This document shows, in pieces, positions 16,902-25,644 of a DNA stretch of 64,000 bases (positions are counted from its first letter, which is position 1; the number at the start of each line of letters is the position of its first letter). A program made the position numbers and the translations under genes. The DNA is taken from positions 124,001 through 188,000 of the forward strand of contig NZ_CANLTR010000003.1 in the NCBI RefSeq assembly GCF_947494055.1, read 5' to 3'. Origin of the DNA: an uncultured Jannaschia sp. (GTDB lineage: Bacteria; Pseudomonadota; Alphaproteobacteria; Rhodobacterales; Rhodobacteraceae). Under the pieces are notes generated by a model that was not told the DNA's origin, searched no databases, and saw only the letters and a program-made list of their open reading frames with translations.

Positions 16902-17306
16902 TCATCCGTCGAGCCAGCCCAGCACCCGGTCGACATTCGGCGTGAGCGGCAGCGCCGCCATCTCGTCGGGTGCGACCCAGCGGGCGTCGAGCGCGTCATC
17001 GGCCGCGACCGGCTCACCGGATCGCCATTCGCAGAGGACGGCGGCGAGAAGGTAGTGATGGGCCACCTCTCCGCCCTCCCGCACGATCAGGTCGATATTG
17101 CCGAGATAGCGGAGCGGCGCGGCCACAACGCCCGTCTCTTCGGCGAGTTCGCGCGCCGCAGCCTCGAGCCCGGTCTCGCCCAGTTCGACATGACCGCCGG
17201 GAAAGCCCCAGAGCCCGCGATTGGGCGATTTCGCCCGCGCGACCAGCAATACGCGGCCGTCCCGCGGCACGACGGCCAGCGCGCCCAACTTCGGATGTGA
17301 CGTCAT
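16902..17306 (-). CDS. Nudix hydrolase
   Basis: A 134-residue protein with a complete Nudix box: GGHVELGETGLEAAARE, then LAEETGV (pattern GX5EX7REUXEEXGU). The preceding ARAKSPNRGLWGFPGG is typical of small ADP-ribose/(d)NTP pyrophosphatases. The substrate cannot be read from sequence. The ATG is at 17306. It is encoded opposite to the rib genes, between ribE and ribB. A role in flavin or nucleotide metabolism is only suggested by position. Confidence 0.88.
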   Translation of the reverse strand: MTSHPKLGALAVVPRDGRVLLVARAKSPNRGLWGFPGGHVELGETGLEAAARELAEETGVVAAPLRYLGNIDLIVREGGEVAHHYLLAAVLCEWRSGEPVAADDALDARWVAPDEMAALPLTPNVDRVLGWLDG

Positions 17307-17382
17307 GCACGTAGCCCTCCCCGTGCCCGCACTGGCACATCCGGTATCCCGACGCTACATCCGGACAAGACTGGAGGTGCCC

Positions 17383-18504
17383 ATGCCCGACCCGATCCCC
17401 TTCGAGATGCCCGGCCCCGTGGAGTCGGAATACGGCGACGTGATCTCCTCCATCGAGGAAATCATCGAGGATGCGCGCAACGGACGGATGTTCATCCTGG
17501 TCGATCACGAGGATCGCGAAAACGAGGGCGATCTCTGCATCCCGGCGCAGATGGCCACGCCCGACGCGATCAACTTCATGGCGACGTACGGGCGGGGGCT
17601 GATCTGCCTGACGCTGACCGGCGACCGGATCGACGCGCTCGGCCTGCCACTGATGGCGTCGCAGAACTCCTCGCGGCACGAGACCGCCTTCACCGTGTCG
17701 ATCGAGGCACGCGAGGGCGTCTCCACCGGGATCAGCGCGCATGACCGCGCCCGCACCGTGTCGGTCGCCATCGACGCGACCAAGGGCGCGGCCGACATCG
17801 CGACGCCGGGCCACGTCTTTCCGCTGCGCACCAAGGAGGGCGGCGTGCTGGTCCGCGCGGGCCATACCGAGGCGGCCACCGACATTTCCCGGCTGGCCGG
17901 GCTGAACCCGTCCGGCGTGATCTGCGAGGTGATGAACGAGGACGGGTCGATGGCCCGCCTGCCCGATCTCGTCGCCTTCGCGCAGCGCCACGGACTCAAG
18001 ATCGGCACGATCAGCGACCTGATCTCCTACCGGCGGCGCTACGACAATCTCGTGAACCAGACGGCGTCGCGGCCGGTGACGAGCCGGTTCGGCGGCGAGT
18101 GGCTGATGCGCGTCTTCACCGACGAGACCCAGGGCGCGGAGCATATCGTGCTGACGAAGGGCGACCTGACCGCGCCCGGGCCGGTCCTCGCGCGGATGCA
18201 CGCGATGAACCCGCTGGAGGACGCGCTGGGCATCGGGGAGAGCGATCTGATCGGCGCGATGCGCGTGATCGCGGCCGAGGGGCGCGGCGTCGTCGTCCTG
18301 CTGCGCGATACCGACATGAAGCTCGACCAGGGCGGCGGGGTCAGCCCGCAGAAGCTGCGGCAATACGGGTTGGGCGCGCAGATCCTCGCCGCGTTGAACA
18401 TCCACGAGATGACGCTGCTGACGAATTCCGGGCAGCCTCGGATCGTCGGCCTCGACGCTTACGGGCTGACGATCACGGGCACGCGGCCCATTCCGGAGGA
18501 TTGA
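17383..18504 (+). CDS. ribB: 3,4-dihydroxy-2-butanone 4-phosphate synthase with degenerate GTP cyclohydrolase II domain (RibB-X)
   Basis: A 373-residue protein. The N-terminal domain (to about residue 215) is an intact DHBP synthase with DHEDRENEGD at 41-50, HETAFTVSIEA, GISAHDRARTV and VFPLRTKEGGVLVRAGHTEA. It makes the four-carbon riboflavin precursor from ribulose 5-phosphate. The C-terminal half has the GTP cyclohydrolase II fold but lacks the zinc-binding cysteines (no C-X-C after the substrate loop) and has LLRDTDMKLDQGGG where active enzymes carry RQEGRGIG. GCH II activity is therefore very unlikely. The ATG at 17383 has GGAGG upstream. ribH follows after 4 bases. Confidence 0.94.
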   Translation: MPDPIPFEMPGPVESEYGDVISSIEEIIEDARNGRMFILVDHEDRENEGDLCIPAQMATPDAINFMATYGRGLICLTLTGDRIDALGLPLMASQNSSRHETAFTVSIEAREGVSTGISAHDRARTVSVAIDATKGAADIATPGHVFPLRTKEGGVLVRAGHTEAATDISRLAGLNPSGVICEVMNEDGSMARLPDLVAFAQRHGLKIGTISDLISYRRRYDNLVNQTASRPVTSRFGGEWLMRVFTDETQGAEHIVLTKGDLTAPGPVLARMHAMNPLEDALGIGESDLIGAMRVIAAEGRGVVVLLRDTDMKLDQGGGVSPQKLRQYGLGAQILAALNIHEMTLLTNSGQPRIVGLDAYGLTITGTRPIPED

Positions 18505-18508
18505 GGGC

Positions 18509-19051
18509 ATGGCGGGACATTCCGACAACGAGCTGAAGCTGCCGACCTTCGAGGAAGCGCCGAAGGTCCTCATCGTGATCGCGCCCTATTACGGCGCGAT
18601 CTCGGCTCGGCAACTGGAATCCGCACGCGCCGTGCTGGAGCAGGCGGGAGCCACGCACGAGACGGTGGAGATGCCCGGCTCCCTCGAGATCCCCACGGCG
18701 ATCGGCATCGCGCATCGGCAGGGGGATTACGACGGCTATGTCGCGCTCGGTTGCGTGATCCGGGGACGGACCTCGCATTACGATGTGGTGGTGGGCGAGA
18801 GCGCGCGTGGGATCGCGACGCTCGGCCTCGCGGGCGCCTGCATCGGCAACGGCATCATCACCGTCGAGAACATGGAGCAGGCCGAGGAGCGCGCCGATGC
18901 GGAGCGCCTCGACACGGCGGGCGCGGCCGCGCAGGCCGCGCTGCACCTGATCGCGCTGCAGAAGCGGATGGGGAAGCCCGAACGCGGCGTCGGGTTCCGT
19001 CCGGGCAGCTTCCTGCACGACGCGGCGACCAAGGGTCCGACGGTCGCCTGA
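18509..19051 (+). CDS. ribH: 6,7-dimethyl-8-ribityllumazine synthase
   Basis: A 180-residue lumazine synthase. The substrate-binding loop ETVEMPGSLEIPTAI, the catalytic-histidine segment GCVIRGRTSHYDVV and GNGIITVENMEQAEERAD are all present. It condenses the RibB product with the pyrimidine precursor. The length is slightly above the family norm because of an extra C-terminal tail after the LIALQKRMG helix. It starts 4 bases after ribB, so the two are co-translated. It converges on the DUF2380-like gene with a gap of 7 bases. Confidence 0.95.
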   Translation: MAGHSDNELKLPTFEEAPKVLIVIAPYYGAISARQLESARAVLEQAGATHETVEMPGSLEIPTAIGIAHRQGDYDGYVALGCVIRGRTSHYDVVVGESARGIATLGLAGACIGNGIITVENMEQAEERADAERLDTAGAAAQAALHLIALQKRMGKPERGVGFRPGSFLHDAATKGPTVA

Positions 19052-19058
19052 TGCCTGC

Positions 19059-19559
19059 TCAGCGGTCCTTGGGCGGGATCGCCGCGATCCCGGCGACGAG
19101 ACGGTTTGCGGCGTGGCGCCACGCCGCTTCGGTGTCGCCGCGAAAATCGTGGGCGGTGGCGTAGCGGACTTCGCCCGTCTCCACATCGCGGAGCACGGCC
19201 TGCATCGACAGGACGAGCGCGCTCATGCGGAATACCCAGACCTGAAGCGTCCGGTCCGCGCCGGCTTCCCGCCCAGACTCCATCGCGCAGGGGGCGCACA
19301 TGTGAACCTTGGCGCGGCGGCGGTGCTTGGCCAGGGAGACGTCGGCCCGCGCGGCCGGCACGATCGCATAGACGCCCGCGAGGCTTGCCGTGATGAAGTC
19401 GCTGGTCCGGTCCAGACGCTCGGCATAGCCCGCCTGTCCGAGCGGCGACGTGTCCCCCTCGATCTCCGGCTCCATTATCAAGAGATGGCGCTCCTGCGCG
19501 CGAGCGCCCGCGGCGATGCACAGAAGCAGGGCAATGAGTGCGAGCAAGGGGCGAGGCAT
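19059..19559 (-). CDS. Secreted DUF2380-like protein
   Basis: A 166-residue exported protein. A signal peptide covers about residues 1-22 (MPRPLLALIALLLCIAAGARA). The body has EPEIEGDTSPLGQAGYAERLDRTSDFI and a CAPC pair in KVHMCAPCAME, consistent with a DUF2380-type periplasmic protein of unknown function. I start at 19559 because the signal peptide begins there and GGGGA precedes it; the open frame extends to 19649. It lies on the opposite strand inside what is often a continuous ribH-nusB operon. It converges on ribH and diverges from nusB. Confidence 0.72.
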   Translation of the reverse strand: MPRPLLALIALLLCIAAGARAQERHLLIMEPEIEGDTSPLGQAGYAERLDRTSDFITASLAGVYAIVPAARADVSLAKHRRRAKVHMCAPCAMESGREAGADRTLQVWVFRMSALVLSMQAVLRDVETGEVRYATAHDFRGDTEAAWRHAANRLVAGIAAIPPKDR

Positions 19560-19660
19560 GGCAATCCCCGGGATCAGGACAAGCCCATCCTGGCGTCGCG
19601 TGGGGTCACACGACAAGGTGTGCGCTTGACCCCGCCAGGCGGCCCTCATAGGTCGCGCGA

Positions 19661-20143
19661 ATGGCTGAACCGACTCCCGAAGACAGACGTCTGCTGAAGC
19701 GCCGAATGAAGTCCGCCGCGCGTCTCTATGCCGTGCAGGCCCTGTTCCAGATGGAGGCGATGGGGCAGGGCGTCGACAAGGTCCGCGCCGAGTTCGAGAC
19801 CCATCGCTTCGGCATGGTCACCGACGAGGGCGAGTTCGCCGAGGGCGACGTGGACCTGTTCCGGTCCCTGATCGAGCGAGCGGTGGAACGGCAGGCGCGG
19901 ATCGACCAGATGACGGATCGGGCGTTGGTGACAAAATGGCCCATTGACCGGATCGACCCGACCCTGCGTGCGCTGTTCCGGGCGGCGGGGGCGGAGTTGC
20001 TGATCGGATCGACCCCGCCGAAGGTGGTGATCAACGAGTTCGTCGAGGTCGCGCGCGCCTTCTTTCCCGGAGGGAAGGAGGCGGGGTTCGTCAACGGCGT
20101 GCTCGACCACATGGCACGGGCGGCGCGTCCCGAAGCGTTCTAG
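19661..20143 (+). CDS. nusB: Transcription antitermination factor NusB
   Basis: A 160-residue all-helical protein. Family marks are ARLYAVQALFQMEAMG near the N-terminus, IDRIDPTLRALFRAAGAEL and the C-terminal VVINEFVEVARAFFPGGKEAGFVNGVLD. NusB binds boxA RNA with S10 and supports rRNA antitermination. The ATG is at 19661. A TTGACC element at 19626-19631 might belong to its own promoter, since the upstream gene is on the other strand, but the -10 (TAGGTC) is weak. A hairpin and the repeat element follow the stop codon. Confidence 0.95.
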   Translation: MAEPTPEDRRLLKRRMKSAARLYAVQALFQMEAMGQGVDKVRAEFETHRFGMVTDEGEFAEGDVDLFRSLIERAVERQARIDQMTDRALVTKWPIDRIDPTLRALFRAAGAELLIGSTPPKVVINEFVEVARAFFPGGKEAGFVNGVLDHMARAARPEAF

Positions 20144-20147
20144 GGTT

Positions 20148-20185
20148 TCGCCCTCCGGGCGAGGATATTTGGAAAGCAAAGACGG
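20148..20185 (+). repeat. Post-gene hairpin plus 23-base repeat element (copy B)
   Basis: Five bases after the nusB stop, TCGCCC-TCC-GGGCGA (20148-20162) forms a tight hairpin. The 23-base element 20163-20185 follows at once; it begins GGATATTTGG and ends CAAAGACGG. An exact reverse-complement copy is at 25645-25667. It is an AT-rich island in very GC-rich DNA. A role as terminator or 3'-end signal of nusB is the simplest reading. It ends 2 bases before the stop codon of the convergent RND permease gene. Confidence 0.6.
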
Positions 20186-20187
20186 GC

Positions 20188-23100
20188 TCAGGCCGGGCGG
20201 CGTCGGCCGATCACGCGCGCGGCCGCGAGCCATGTGGTGACGAGGAGGAGTGCCGTGCCTGAAAGGAAGGCGGCGAATGCCGGCGCGGTCCCGCCAGCCG
20301 GAAGGAGCGGTGCGAGCGGCGCCCACACGGCACCGGTGATGAGCTGCAGCCCGAGCGTCGCGAAGCCCCAGAGCAGGATCGCCGTGCCGAGCGACAGCCC
20401 CGCGTAACCGATCCGTTGCCCCCGACCGCGGGCGGGCAAGCGCATCAGGCGGCGCAGCGCGGTGCCCATGCGCGTCAGGTCATGCCCCATCACGAGGATC
20501 GCCGGCACGAGAAGCAGGACGAGCACCATCCCGAAGCCCAGCCCGTAGCTCAGCGTGATGACCGTGGGGCGCAGGAACTGCGCGTCCGACGAGGTCTCGT
20601 AGAGCAGCGGCGCGAGGCCCAGCACCGTCGTCGCCGTCGTCAGCAGGATCGGGCGCAGGCGGTCGCAGACGGCGTCGGTGATCGCGGGGACGAGGGCGCG
20701 GTCGCGGGCATATTCGTCGACCGTCGTCACCAGCACGATGGAATCGTTGATTATGATCCCGGTCATCCCGATCAGGCCGACCACCGAGAACATCGACAGC
20801 GGCACGTCCCAGAACCAGTGCCCCCAGATCGCGCCGATCAGGCCGAAGGGGATCACCGCCATGATGACCGCGGGCCGTGTCCACGACGAGAAGATCCAGG
20901 CCAGAACGAGGTAGATGCCCAGAAGGCAGCCGGCGAAGCCCAGCGTCGCGTCGGTCAGGAACTCGCTCTCCTGCTCGGCGAGACCGCTCAGCTCGTAGGT
21001 GACGCCGTAGGTGCTCGCGATCTCGGGCAGGATCTCCTCGGCGATGCGCTGGCGGATCTCGTTGGCGCGGGCGGCGTCGTCCTGCGTGATGTCGCCGGAA
21101 ACGGTGACCTCCTGTATGCCGTTGCGTCGGATGATGTTGGCGAAGCCCGATTGCACGCGCACCGTCACGATGTCCGAAAGCGCGACGTCGCCACCGAGCG
21201 GCGAGGGCAGACGCACCGTGTCGAGGAAATCGGCCCTGAGCTCTTCCTCCGGCAGCTCCACCCGGATTGCGCCGGTGCGCGGACCGACGGGGAAGGTCGC
21301 GGCTTCGATCCCGGCCAGGCGGTCCCGCAGGGTCGCGCCGAGCGCGCCCACGTCGAAGCCCAGCGCCTCGCCCTGTGGCGTCAGGGTGAGGATCAGTTCG
21401 TCCTTGTCGTAGGGCAGCGTGTCCTCGACGGCGGAGACTTCGGGGAACTGCGAGACCGCAATCTTGAGCGCTTCGGAGGCGGCCTTCAGCGTGTCGGAAT
21501 CGGCGCCGGTGAACTCGACCGACAGCGCGTCGCCGCCGGGGCCGGAGCGCCAGCCGCGGAAACTGATCTCTTCGGTCAGGGGAAGCTGGCTGACGCTCTC
21601 CTGCAGCCGCTCGACGAACTCGAAGGAGGAATAGGGGCGCAGGTCCGCGGCGATGAGCTCGATCGAGATGGCGCCGAGCTGCTCGGGGTCCTTGTCGTCG
21701 GCGGAGGCGAGCGCGCGGCCCGAATTGCCGCCGATCTCGGCCAGAACATAGTCGAGCGGGTTGGTGCCGTATTCCGCCTCGTAATCCGCCCCAAGCGCCT
21801 CGGTCGCGCGTTGCAGCTCGCGCATCTGCTCGATCGTGTCGGCGCGGTCGGCCCCGTCGACCATCGCGAAGTTGCCGCTGATCGAGCCCTGTTCGGGCGA
21901 GTCGAAGAACCGCCATTGCACGTCGCCGCGCAGGAACAGCGCGAACTGCGTCGCCAGCAGGAGCAGCGCCGCCGCCGCGACGGGATAACGCGCCAGCAGC
22001 ATGAGCCGGACGAGCGGCCGGAACAGGCGTTCGCGGAACCAGTCCAGCCCCCGGTTCACCTGGCGGGACGGCAGATCGTACCAATGCTCGTGCGCGGAGT
22101 GCCGAAGCGCCCCCGCCATATGGTGCGGCAGGATCAGGAAGCACTCGACCAGCGACGCCACCAGCACGACGATGACGGTGAAGGGGATATCGAGGATCAG
22201 CTCTCCGAACCGTCCGCCGATCGCGACGAGGCCGAAGAAGGCGATCACCGTGGTCAGCGTCGCCGAAAAGACCGGCGCGAACATCCGCTGCGCCGCCCGC
22301 TCCGCCGCCATGCCCGCCGGTTCGCCGAGTTGGCGGGCGCGGAAATCCGCGTGTTCGCCCACGACGATCGCGTCGTCGACGACGATGCCGAGCGTGATGA
22401 TGAGCGCGAAAAGCGAGATCATGTTGAGCGAGATCCCCGCCGCCCACATCAGCGCGATGGCCGAGAGCATCGCGACCGGAATGCCGGCCGCGACCCAGAA
22501 CGCCGTACGGGCGTTGAGGAACAGGAACAGCAGCCCCACCACGAGGGCGAGGCCGAGGATCGCGTTGTCCACCAGAAGCGAGATCCGCCCGGTGATCGCC
22601 TCCGTCCGGGTGCGGATGAGCTCGATATTCGTGCCCTCGGGCGCGTCCAGCAGAAGGTCCGCGGCCACCGCCTCCACCTGCCGCTGCAACCCGATCGCGT
22701 CGCCGTCGGCGGAGCGGTCGACACGGACGGTGATGGCCGGGTCCGGGCCGACGAAATAGGCCCGCTCCCGGTCCACGCCCTCGGAGACGACGCGCGCGAC
22801 ATCGCCCACGGTGAGCGCGGCGCCGCCGGCCTCCCGGCGCAGGACGATCTCCTCGATCTCATCGGCCTCCCGGCGCGCCTGTCCGGTACGGACGCGGGCA
22901 TTGGCGCCGGCGACGTCGCCGGCCGGATCGGCCTGCGCCTCCCGGCCGATCGCGGCGGCGATCTCGGACATCGTGAGGTCGTAGCGCAGCAGGTTCGCCG
23001 TCGGCACCTCCACCACCACCTCGGGCGCGGCGATGCCCTGGATCGTGGTCCGGGTGACGCCGGCGGCGAAGAGCCGCGTGACGAACTCGTCGGCCAGCCG

Positions 23101-23553
23101 GGCAAGCTGGTCGACGCCCAGCGGACCGGTCACGATGACATCGGTGACCCGGTCGCGCCAGCGGCCCAGACGGACCGTGGGATCGTCGAGGCCGTCGGGC
23201 AGGCCGGTGACGCCGTCGATCGCCGACTGCACCTCCTCGGCGGCGGAGGGCACGTCGTAGCCCGGCTCGAACTCAAGCTCGATCCAGGCGTTGTTCTCGC
23301 GCGACACCGCGTTGGTGTCGTTCACCCCTTCGACGCTGCGCAGCGCCGGCTCCAGCACCTGCACGATGCCGCGGTCCACGTCTTCGGCCCCCGCGCCGTC
23401 CCAGCCGACCAACACCTCGATGTCGTCGACGATCACGTCGGGAAAGAACTGCGCCCGCATGTTCGGCAGCGCAAAAAGCCCCCCGGCCAGCATCAGGACG
23501 AGAAGAAGGTTCGCGGCGGTCCGGTGGCGGGTGAAGTAGCCGAGCAGTCCCAT
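20188..23553 (-). CDS. RND-family efflux permease (AcrB/MexB-like)
   Basis: A 1121-residue inner-membrane proton-driven pump. It has a first membrane helix at about residues 14-31 (TAANLLLVLMLAGGLFALPN), a large periplasmic domain and the helix LGIVVDDAIVVGEHADFRAR with the proton-relay aspartates D393/D394. A second periplasmic domain and a C-terminal helix bundle with GLIGMTGIIINDSIVLVTTVDEYA follow. It belongs to the hydrophobe/amphiphile RND group and is slightly longer than AcrB because of two extra C-terminal helices. It lies 1 base after the adaptor gene and forms a two-gene operon with it. No TolC-like gene is adjacent. The substrate is unknown. Confidence 0.93.
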   Translation of the reverse strand: MGLLGYFTRHRTAANLLLVLMLAGGLFALPNMRAQFFPDVIVDDIEVLVGWDGAGAEDVDRGIVQVLEPALRSVEGVNDTNAVSRENNAWIELEFEPGYDVPSAAEEVQSAIDGVTGLPDGLDDPTVRLGRWRDRVTDVIVTGPLGVDQLARLADEFVTRLFAAGVTRTTIQGIAAPEVVVEVPTANLLRYDLTMSEIAAAIGREAQADPAGDVAGANARVRTGQARREADEIEEIVLRREAGGAALTVGDVARVVSEGVDRERAYFVGPDPAITVRVDRSADGDAIGLQRQVEAVAADLLLDAPEGTNIELIRTRTEAITGRISLLVDNAILGLALVVGLLFLFLNARTAFWVAAGIPVAMLSAIALMWAAGISLNMISLFALIITLGIVVDDAIVVGEHADFRARQLGEPAGMAAERAAQRMFAPVFSATLTTVIAFFGLVAIGGRFGELILDIPFTVIVVLVASLVECFLILPHHMAGALRHSAHEHWYDLPSRQVNRGLDWFRERLFRPLVRLMLLARYPVAAAALLLLATQFALFLRGDVQWRFFDSPEQGSISGNFAMVDGADRADTIEQMRELQRATEALGADYEAEYGTNPLDYVLAEIGGNSGRALASADDKDPEQLGAISIELIAADLRPYSSFEFVERLQESVSQLPLTEEISFRGWRSGPGGDALSVEFTGADSDTLKAASEALKIAVSQFPEVSAVEDTLPYDKDELILTLTPQGEALGFDVGALGATLRDRLAGIEAATFPVGPRTGAIRVELPEEELRADFLDTVRLPSPLGGDVALSDIVTVRVQSGFANIIRRNGIQEVTVSGDITQDDAARANEIRQRIAEEILPEIASTYGVTYELSGLAEQESEFLTDATLGFAGCLLGIYLVLAWIFSSWTRPAVIMAVIPFGLIGAIWGHWFWDVPLSMFSVVGLIGMTGIIINDSIVLVTTVDEYARDRALVPAITDAVCDRLRPILLTTATTVLGLAPLLYETSSDAQFLRPTVITLSYGLGFGMVLVLLLVPAILVMGHDLTRMGTALRRLMRLPARGRGQRIGYAGLSLGTAILLWGFATLGLQLITGAVWAPLAPLLPAGGTAPAFAAFLSGTALLLVTTWLAAARVIGRRRPA

Positions 23554-23554
23554 C

Positions 23555-25006
23555 TCAGCCGCCCATCCGCGACTCGATACGTTCGACGACGTCCACCGGC
23601 ACGTCCTCGGCTTCGAGCTGGCTCAGCATCCGCGCCTTCACGTCGGACGGGATGCGCGTATTGGCATTGAGATAGGCCACGATGCGCGCACGGCGTTCGG
23701 GATCGAGCGTGACGGTGCCGGTCTCGTCCGCCGCGTCTACACCGGGGCGCAGGGGGCGGACGCGGATGCCGAGGCCGAGCGCGGCGGTGCGTTCGGCCAC
23801 CACCTCGTGTCCCGCGATGTCGCCGGCGACGAGCACGTCGTCGCCTTGCCGGCGCAGCAGCGTCACCTCCCGCGCCTCCAACCGGTCGTCCGCGCCGAGG
23901 ACCAGCACGTCGCTCAACGGCGACAGGGCGGTGGCGGGCAGACGGATCGCGTCCTCGATCGCGGGCTCCTCCACCTCGACGCGCACGAAGTCGCCGGGGC
24001 GGAAGCCGCGGCTGTCGTGGAGGCGGGCGTAAACGGTGCGGCCGGTCTGGCCCTCGCCCACGGCGGCGGCCTCGCGGGTGACGGTGCCTTCTGCCGCGAG
24101 CTCCAGCCCCTGCACGTCGAGCACGGCGCGCATCGGAACCCCGATCAGCGCGCCCTCGGCATCGAGCAATCGCGCGTGCTGCGCGGCGGAGAGGCGGAAC
24201 ACGACCTCGAGTTCGGCCGGGTCGATCAGCGTGGCGACCATCTCGTTCGCGGAGACGAGCCCGCCCGGCAGGACCGAGACGTCGGCGAGCCGGCCGGCGA
24301 AAGCCGCTTCGACGGTCCGGTCCTCGAGGTCGCGGGTCGCGTTCTCCACCGCGATGCGGCTGCGGTCGATGGCCAGCCGCGCGGAATCGATCCGCGCCTC
24401 GCTCGTGGCGACGGTGCCGCGCGCGGACAGGATGGCCTGCTCGGCCGCCGAGAGCGACAGCTCCGCCGCCTCGACCGCCGCCGTCGCACCGACGCCGCGA
24501 TTGCTCAGATCGCGCTGCCGCTGCACTGCCTGGGCCTGCAGGTCGCGCTGCGTCTCGGCCCCGACGAGCTCCGCCCGCGACAACTCCAGGCTGCGCCCGG
24601 CGTCGCGCAGCTCGGCCTCCGCTTCGGCGAGATCGGCCCGGGCGACCGACAGCGCGGCCTCCGCTCCGGCGGGATCGATGCGCATCAGGACCTGCCCCTC
24701 GGTCACGCGTCCGCCATCCTCCATCTCGGGCGCGAGTTCGACGACGCGGCCGCCCACCGGGGCGCGAAGCTCCAGCACCCGGCGGGCGCGGATCTCGCCG
24801 AAGGCCGTCAGGACGGGCGCGATCGTCTCCGGCACGGCCTCCACCACGTTCGCGGCGAGGATGCGCTCGCGGGCGGGCGGCCCGCCCTCATCGCGCGCGC
24901 GACGCTCCTCCAGCGCGGCGAAGACGATCGCCGCCGCCCAGGCGAGCAGCCCCGCCGTGAGGGCGAGCAGGAAGAGCGCCGTGAGGCTACGTCCAAGAAA
25001 GCGCAT
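23555..25006 (-). CDS. RND efflux periplasmic adaptor (membrane fusion protein)
   Basis: A 483-residue adaptor. It has an N-terminal membrane anchor (MRFLGRSLTALFLLALTAGLLAW, shown in part), barrel/lipoyl half-motifs (GEIRARRVLELRAPVGGRV and FAGRLADVSVLPGGLVSANE) and a long Ala/Glu-rich coiled-coil hairpin (about residues 115-230). Beta-barrel and membrane-proximal domains complete it. It would bridge the RND pump to an outer-membrane channel. The start is the ATG at 25006 just before the anchor; the frame opens earlier at 25060. The C-terminus carries an unusual extra 45-residue helical tail (LDPERRARIVAYLNAN...). Confidence 0.9.
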   Translation of the reverse strand: MRFLGRSLTALFLLALTAGLLAWAAAIVFAALEERRARDEGGPPARERILAANVVEAVPETIAPVLTAFGEIRARRVLELRAPVGGRVVELAPEMEDGGRVTEGQVLMRIDPAGAEAALSVARADLAEAEAELRDAGRSLELSRAELVGAETQRDLQAQAVQRQRDLSNRGVGATAAVEAAELSLSAAEQAILSARGTVATSEARIDSARLAIDRSRIAVENATRDLEDRTVEAAFAGRLADVSVLPGGLVSANEMVATLIDPAELEVVFRLSAAQHARLLDAEGALIGVPMRAVLDVQGLELAAEGTVTREAAAVGEGQTGRTVYARLHDSRGFRPGDFVRVEVEEPAIEDAIRLPATALSPLSDVLVLGADDRLEAREVTLLRRQGDDVLVAGDIAGHEVVAERTAALGLGIRVRPLRPGVDAADETGTVTLDPERRARIVAYLNANTRIPSDVKARMLSQLEAEDVPVDVVERIESRMGG

Positions 25007-25082
25007 CGGATCTCCGGCCGGGTGACGTACGAAAGATAGGGATTTCCCGGCCCCTGCCAATCCTCACGTTCGTCGCACGCGG

Positions 25083-25097
25083 TTCCGTCGCACGGAA
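25083..25097. other. Perfect hairpin between moaB and the RND adaptor gene
   Basis: TTCCGT-CGC-ACGGAA is a perfect dyad in the 102-base gap between the end of moaB and the start of the adaptor gene, both on the minus strand. There is no T-run on either side. It may be the moaB terminator or an operator for the efflux pair; no regulator gene is adjacent. Confidence 0.3.
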
Positions 25098-25108
25098 ATG
25101 ACAGGCGA

Positions 25109-25636
25109 TCACTTTCGGCGGAGATGTTCGTCCAGCCGCGGCATGATCTCGACGAAGTTGCAGGGGCGATGGCGGTAGTCGAGCTGTGGGGCGAGGATAC
25201 CGTCCCACGCGTCCCGGCAGGCCGAGGGCGAGCCGGGCAGCGCGAAGAGGTAGGTCCCCTTCGCCACACCGGCGCAGGCGCGGGACTGTACCGCCGAGGT
25301 GCCGATCTTCTGCATCGAGATCATCGTGAAGACGGTGCCGAAGGCGTCGATCTCCTTCTCGTAGACGTCGCGATGCGCCTCCACCGTCACGTCGCGCCCC
25401 GTCAGTCCGGTCCCGCCGGTCGACAGGATCACGTCGATCTCCGCGTTGTCGCACCAGGTGTCGAGTTGCGCCGCGATCGCCGCACGGTCGTCCTTCAGGA
25501 TCGCGCGGGCGGCGAGGGAATGCCCCGCCGCCGTCAGGCGCTCGACGAGCGTTTCGCCCGAGCGGTCGTCCTCTGCCGCGCGCGTGTCGCTGACGGTCAG
25601 GACGGCGATGCGGCAGGGTAGGAAGTCGCGCGTCAC
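25109..25636 (-). CDS. moaB: Molybdenum cofactor biosynthesis protein B
   Basis: A 175-residue MoaB/MogA-fold protein. Marks are IAVLTVSDTRAAEDDRSGETL, the molybdopterin-binding STGGTGLTGRDVTVEA and FALPGSPSACRDAWDGIL. MoaB/Mog proteins adenylylate molybdopterin before Mo insertion. I choose the GTG at 25636 (codes VTRDFLPCRIAV), because homology begins there; the open frame continues upstream into the intergenic repeat. It lies downstream of the glutathione transferase gene on the same strand, separated by the post-gene element. Confidence 0.92.
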   Translation of the reverse strand: MTRDFLPCRIAVLTVSDTRAAEDDRSGETLVERLTAAGHSLAARAILKDDRAAIAAQLDTWCDNAEIDVILSTGGTGLTGRDVTVEAHRDVYEKEIDAFGTVFTMISMQKIGTSAVQSRACAGVAKGTYLFALPGSPSACRDAWDGILAPQLDYRHRPCNFVEIMPRLDEHLRRK

Positions 25637-25644
25637 GATTGCCT

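Noticed and set aside
20416-23670. A 1084-codon open frame antisense to the RND permease
   Set aside because: Same GC-driven artefact; low-complexity Arg/Asp/Gln sequence without recognisable motifs.
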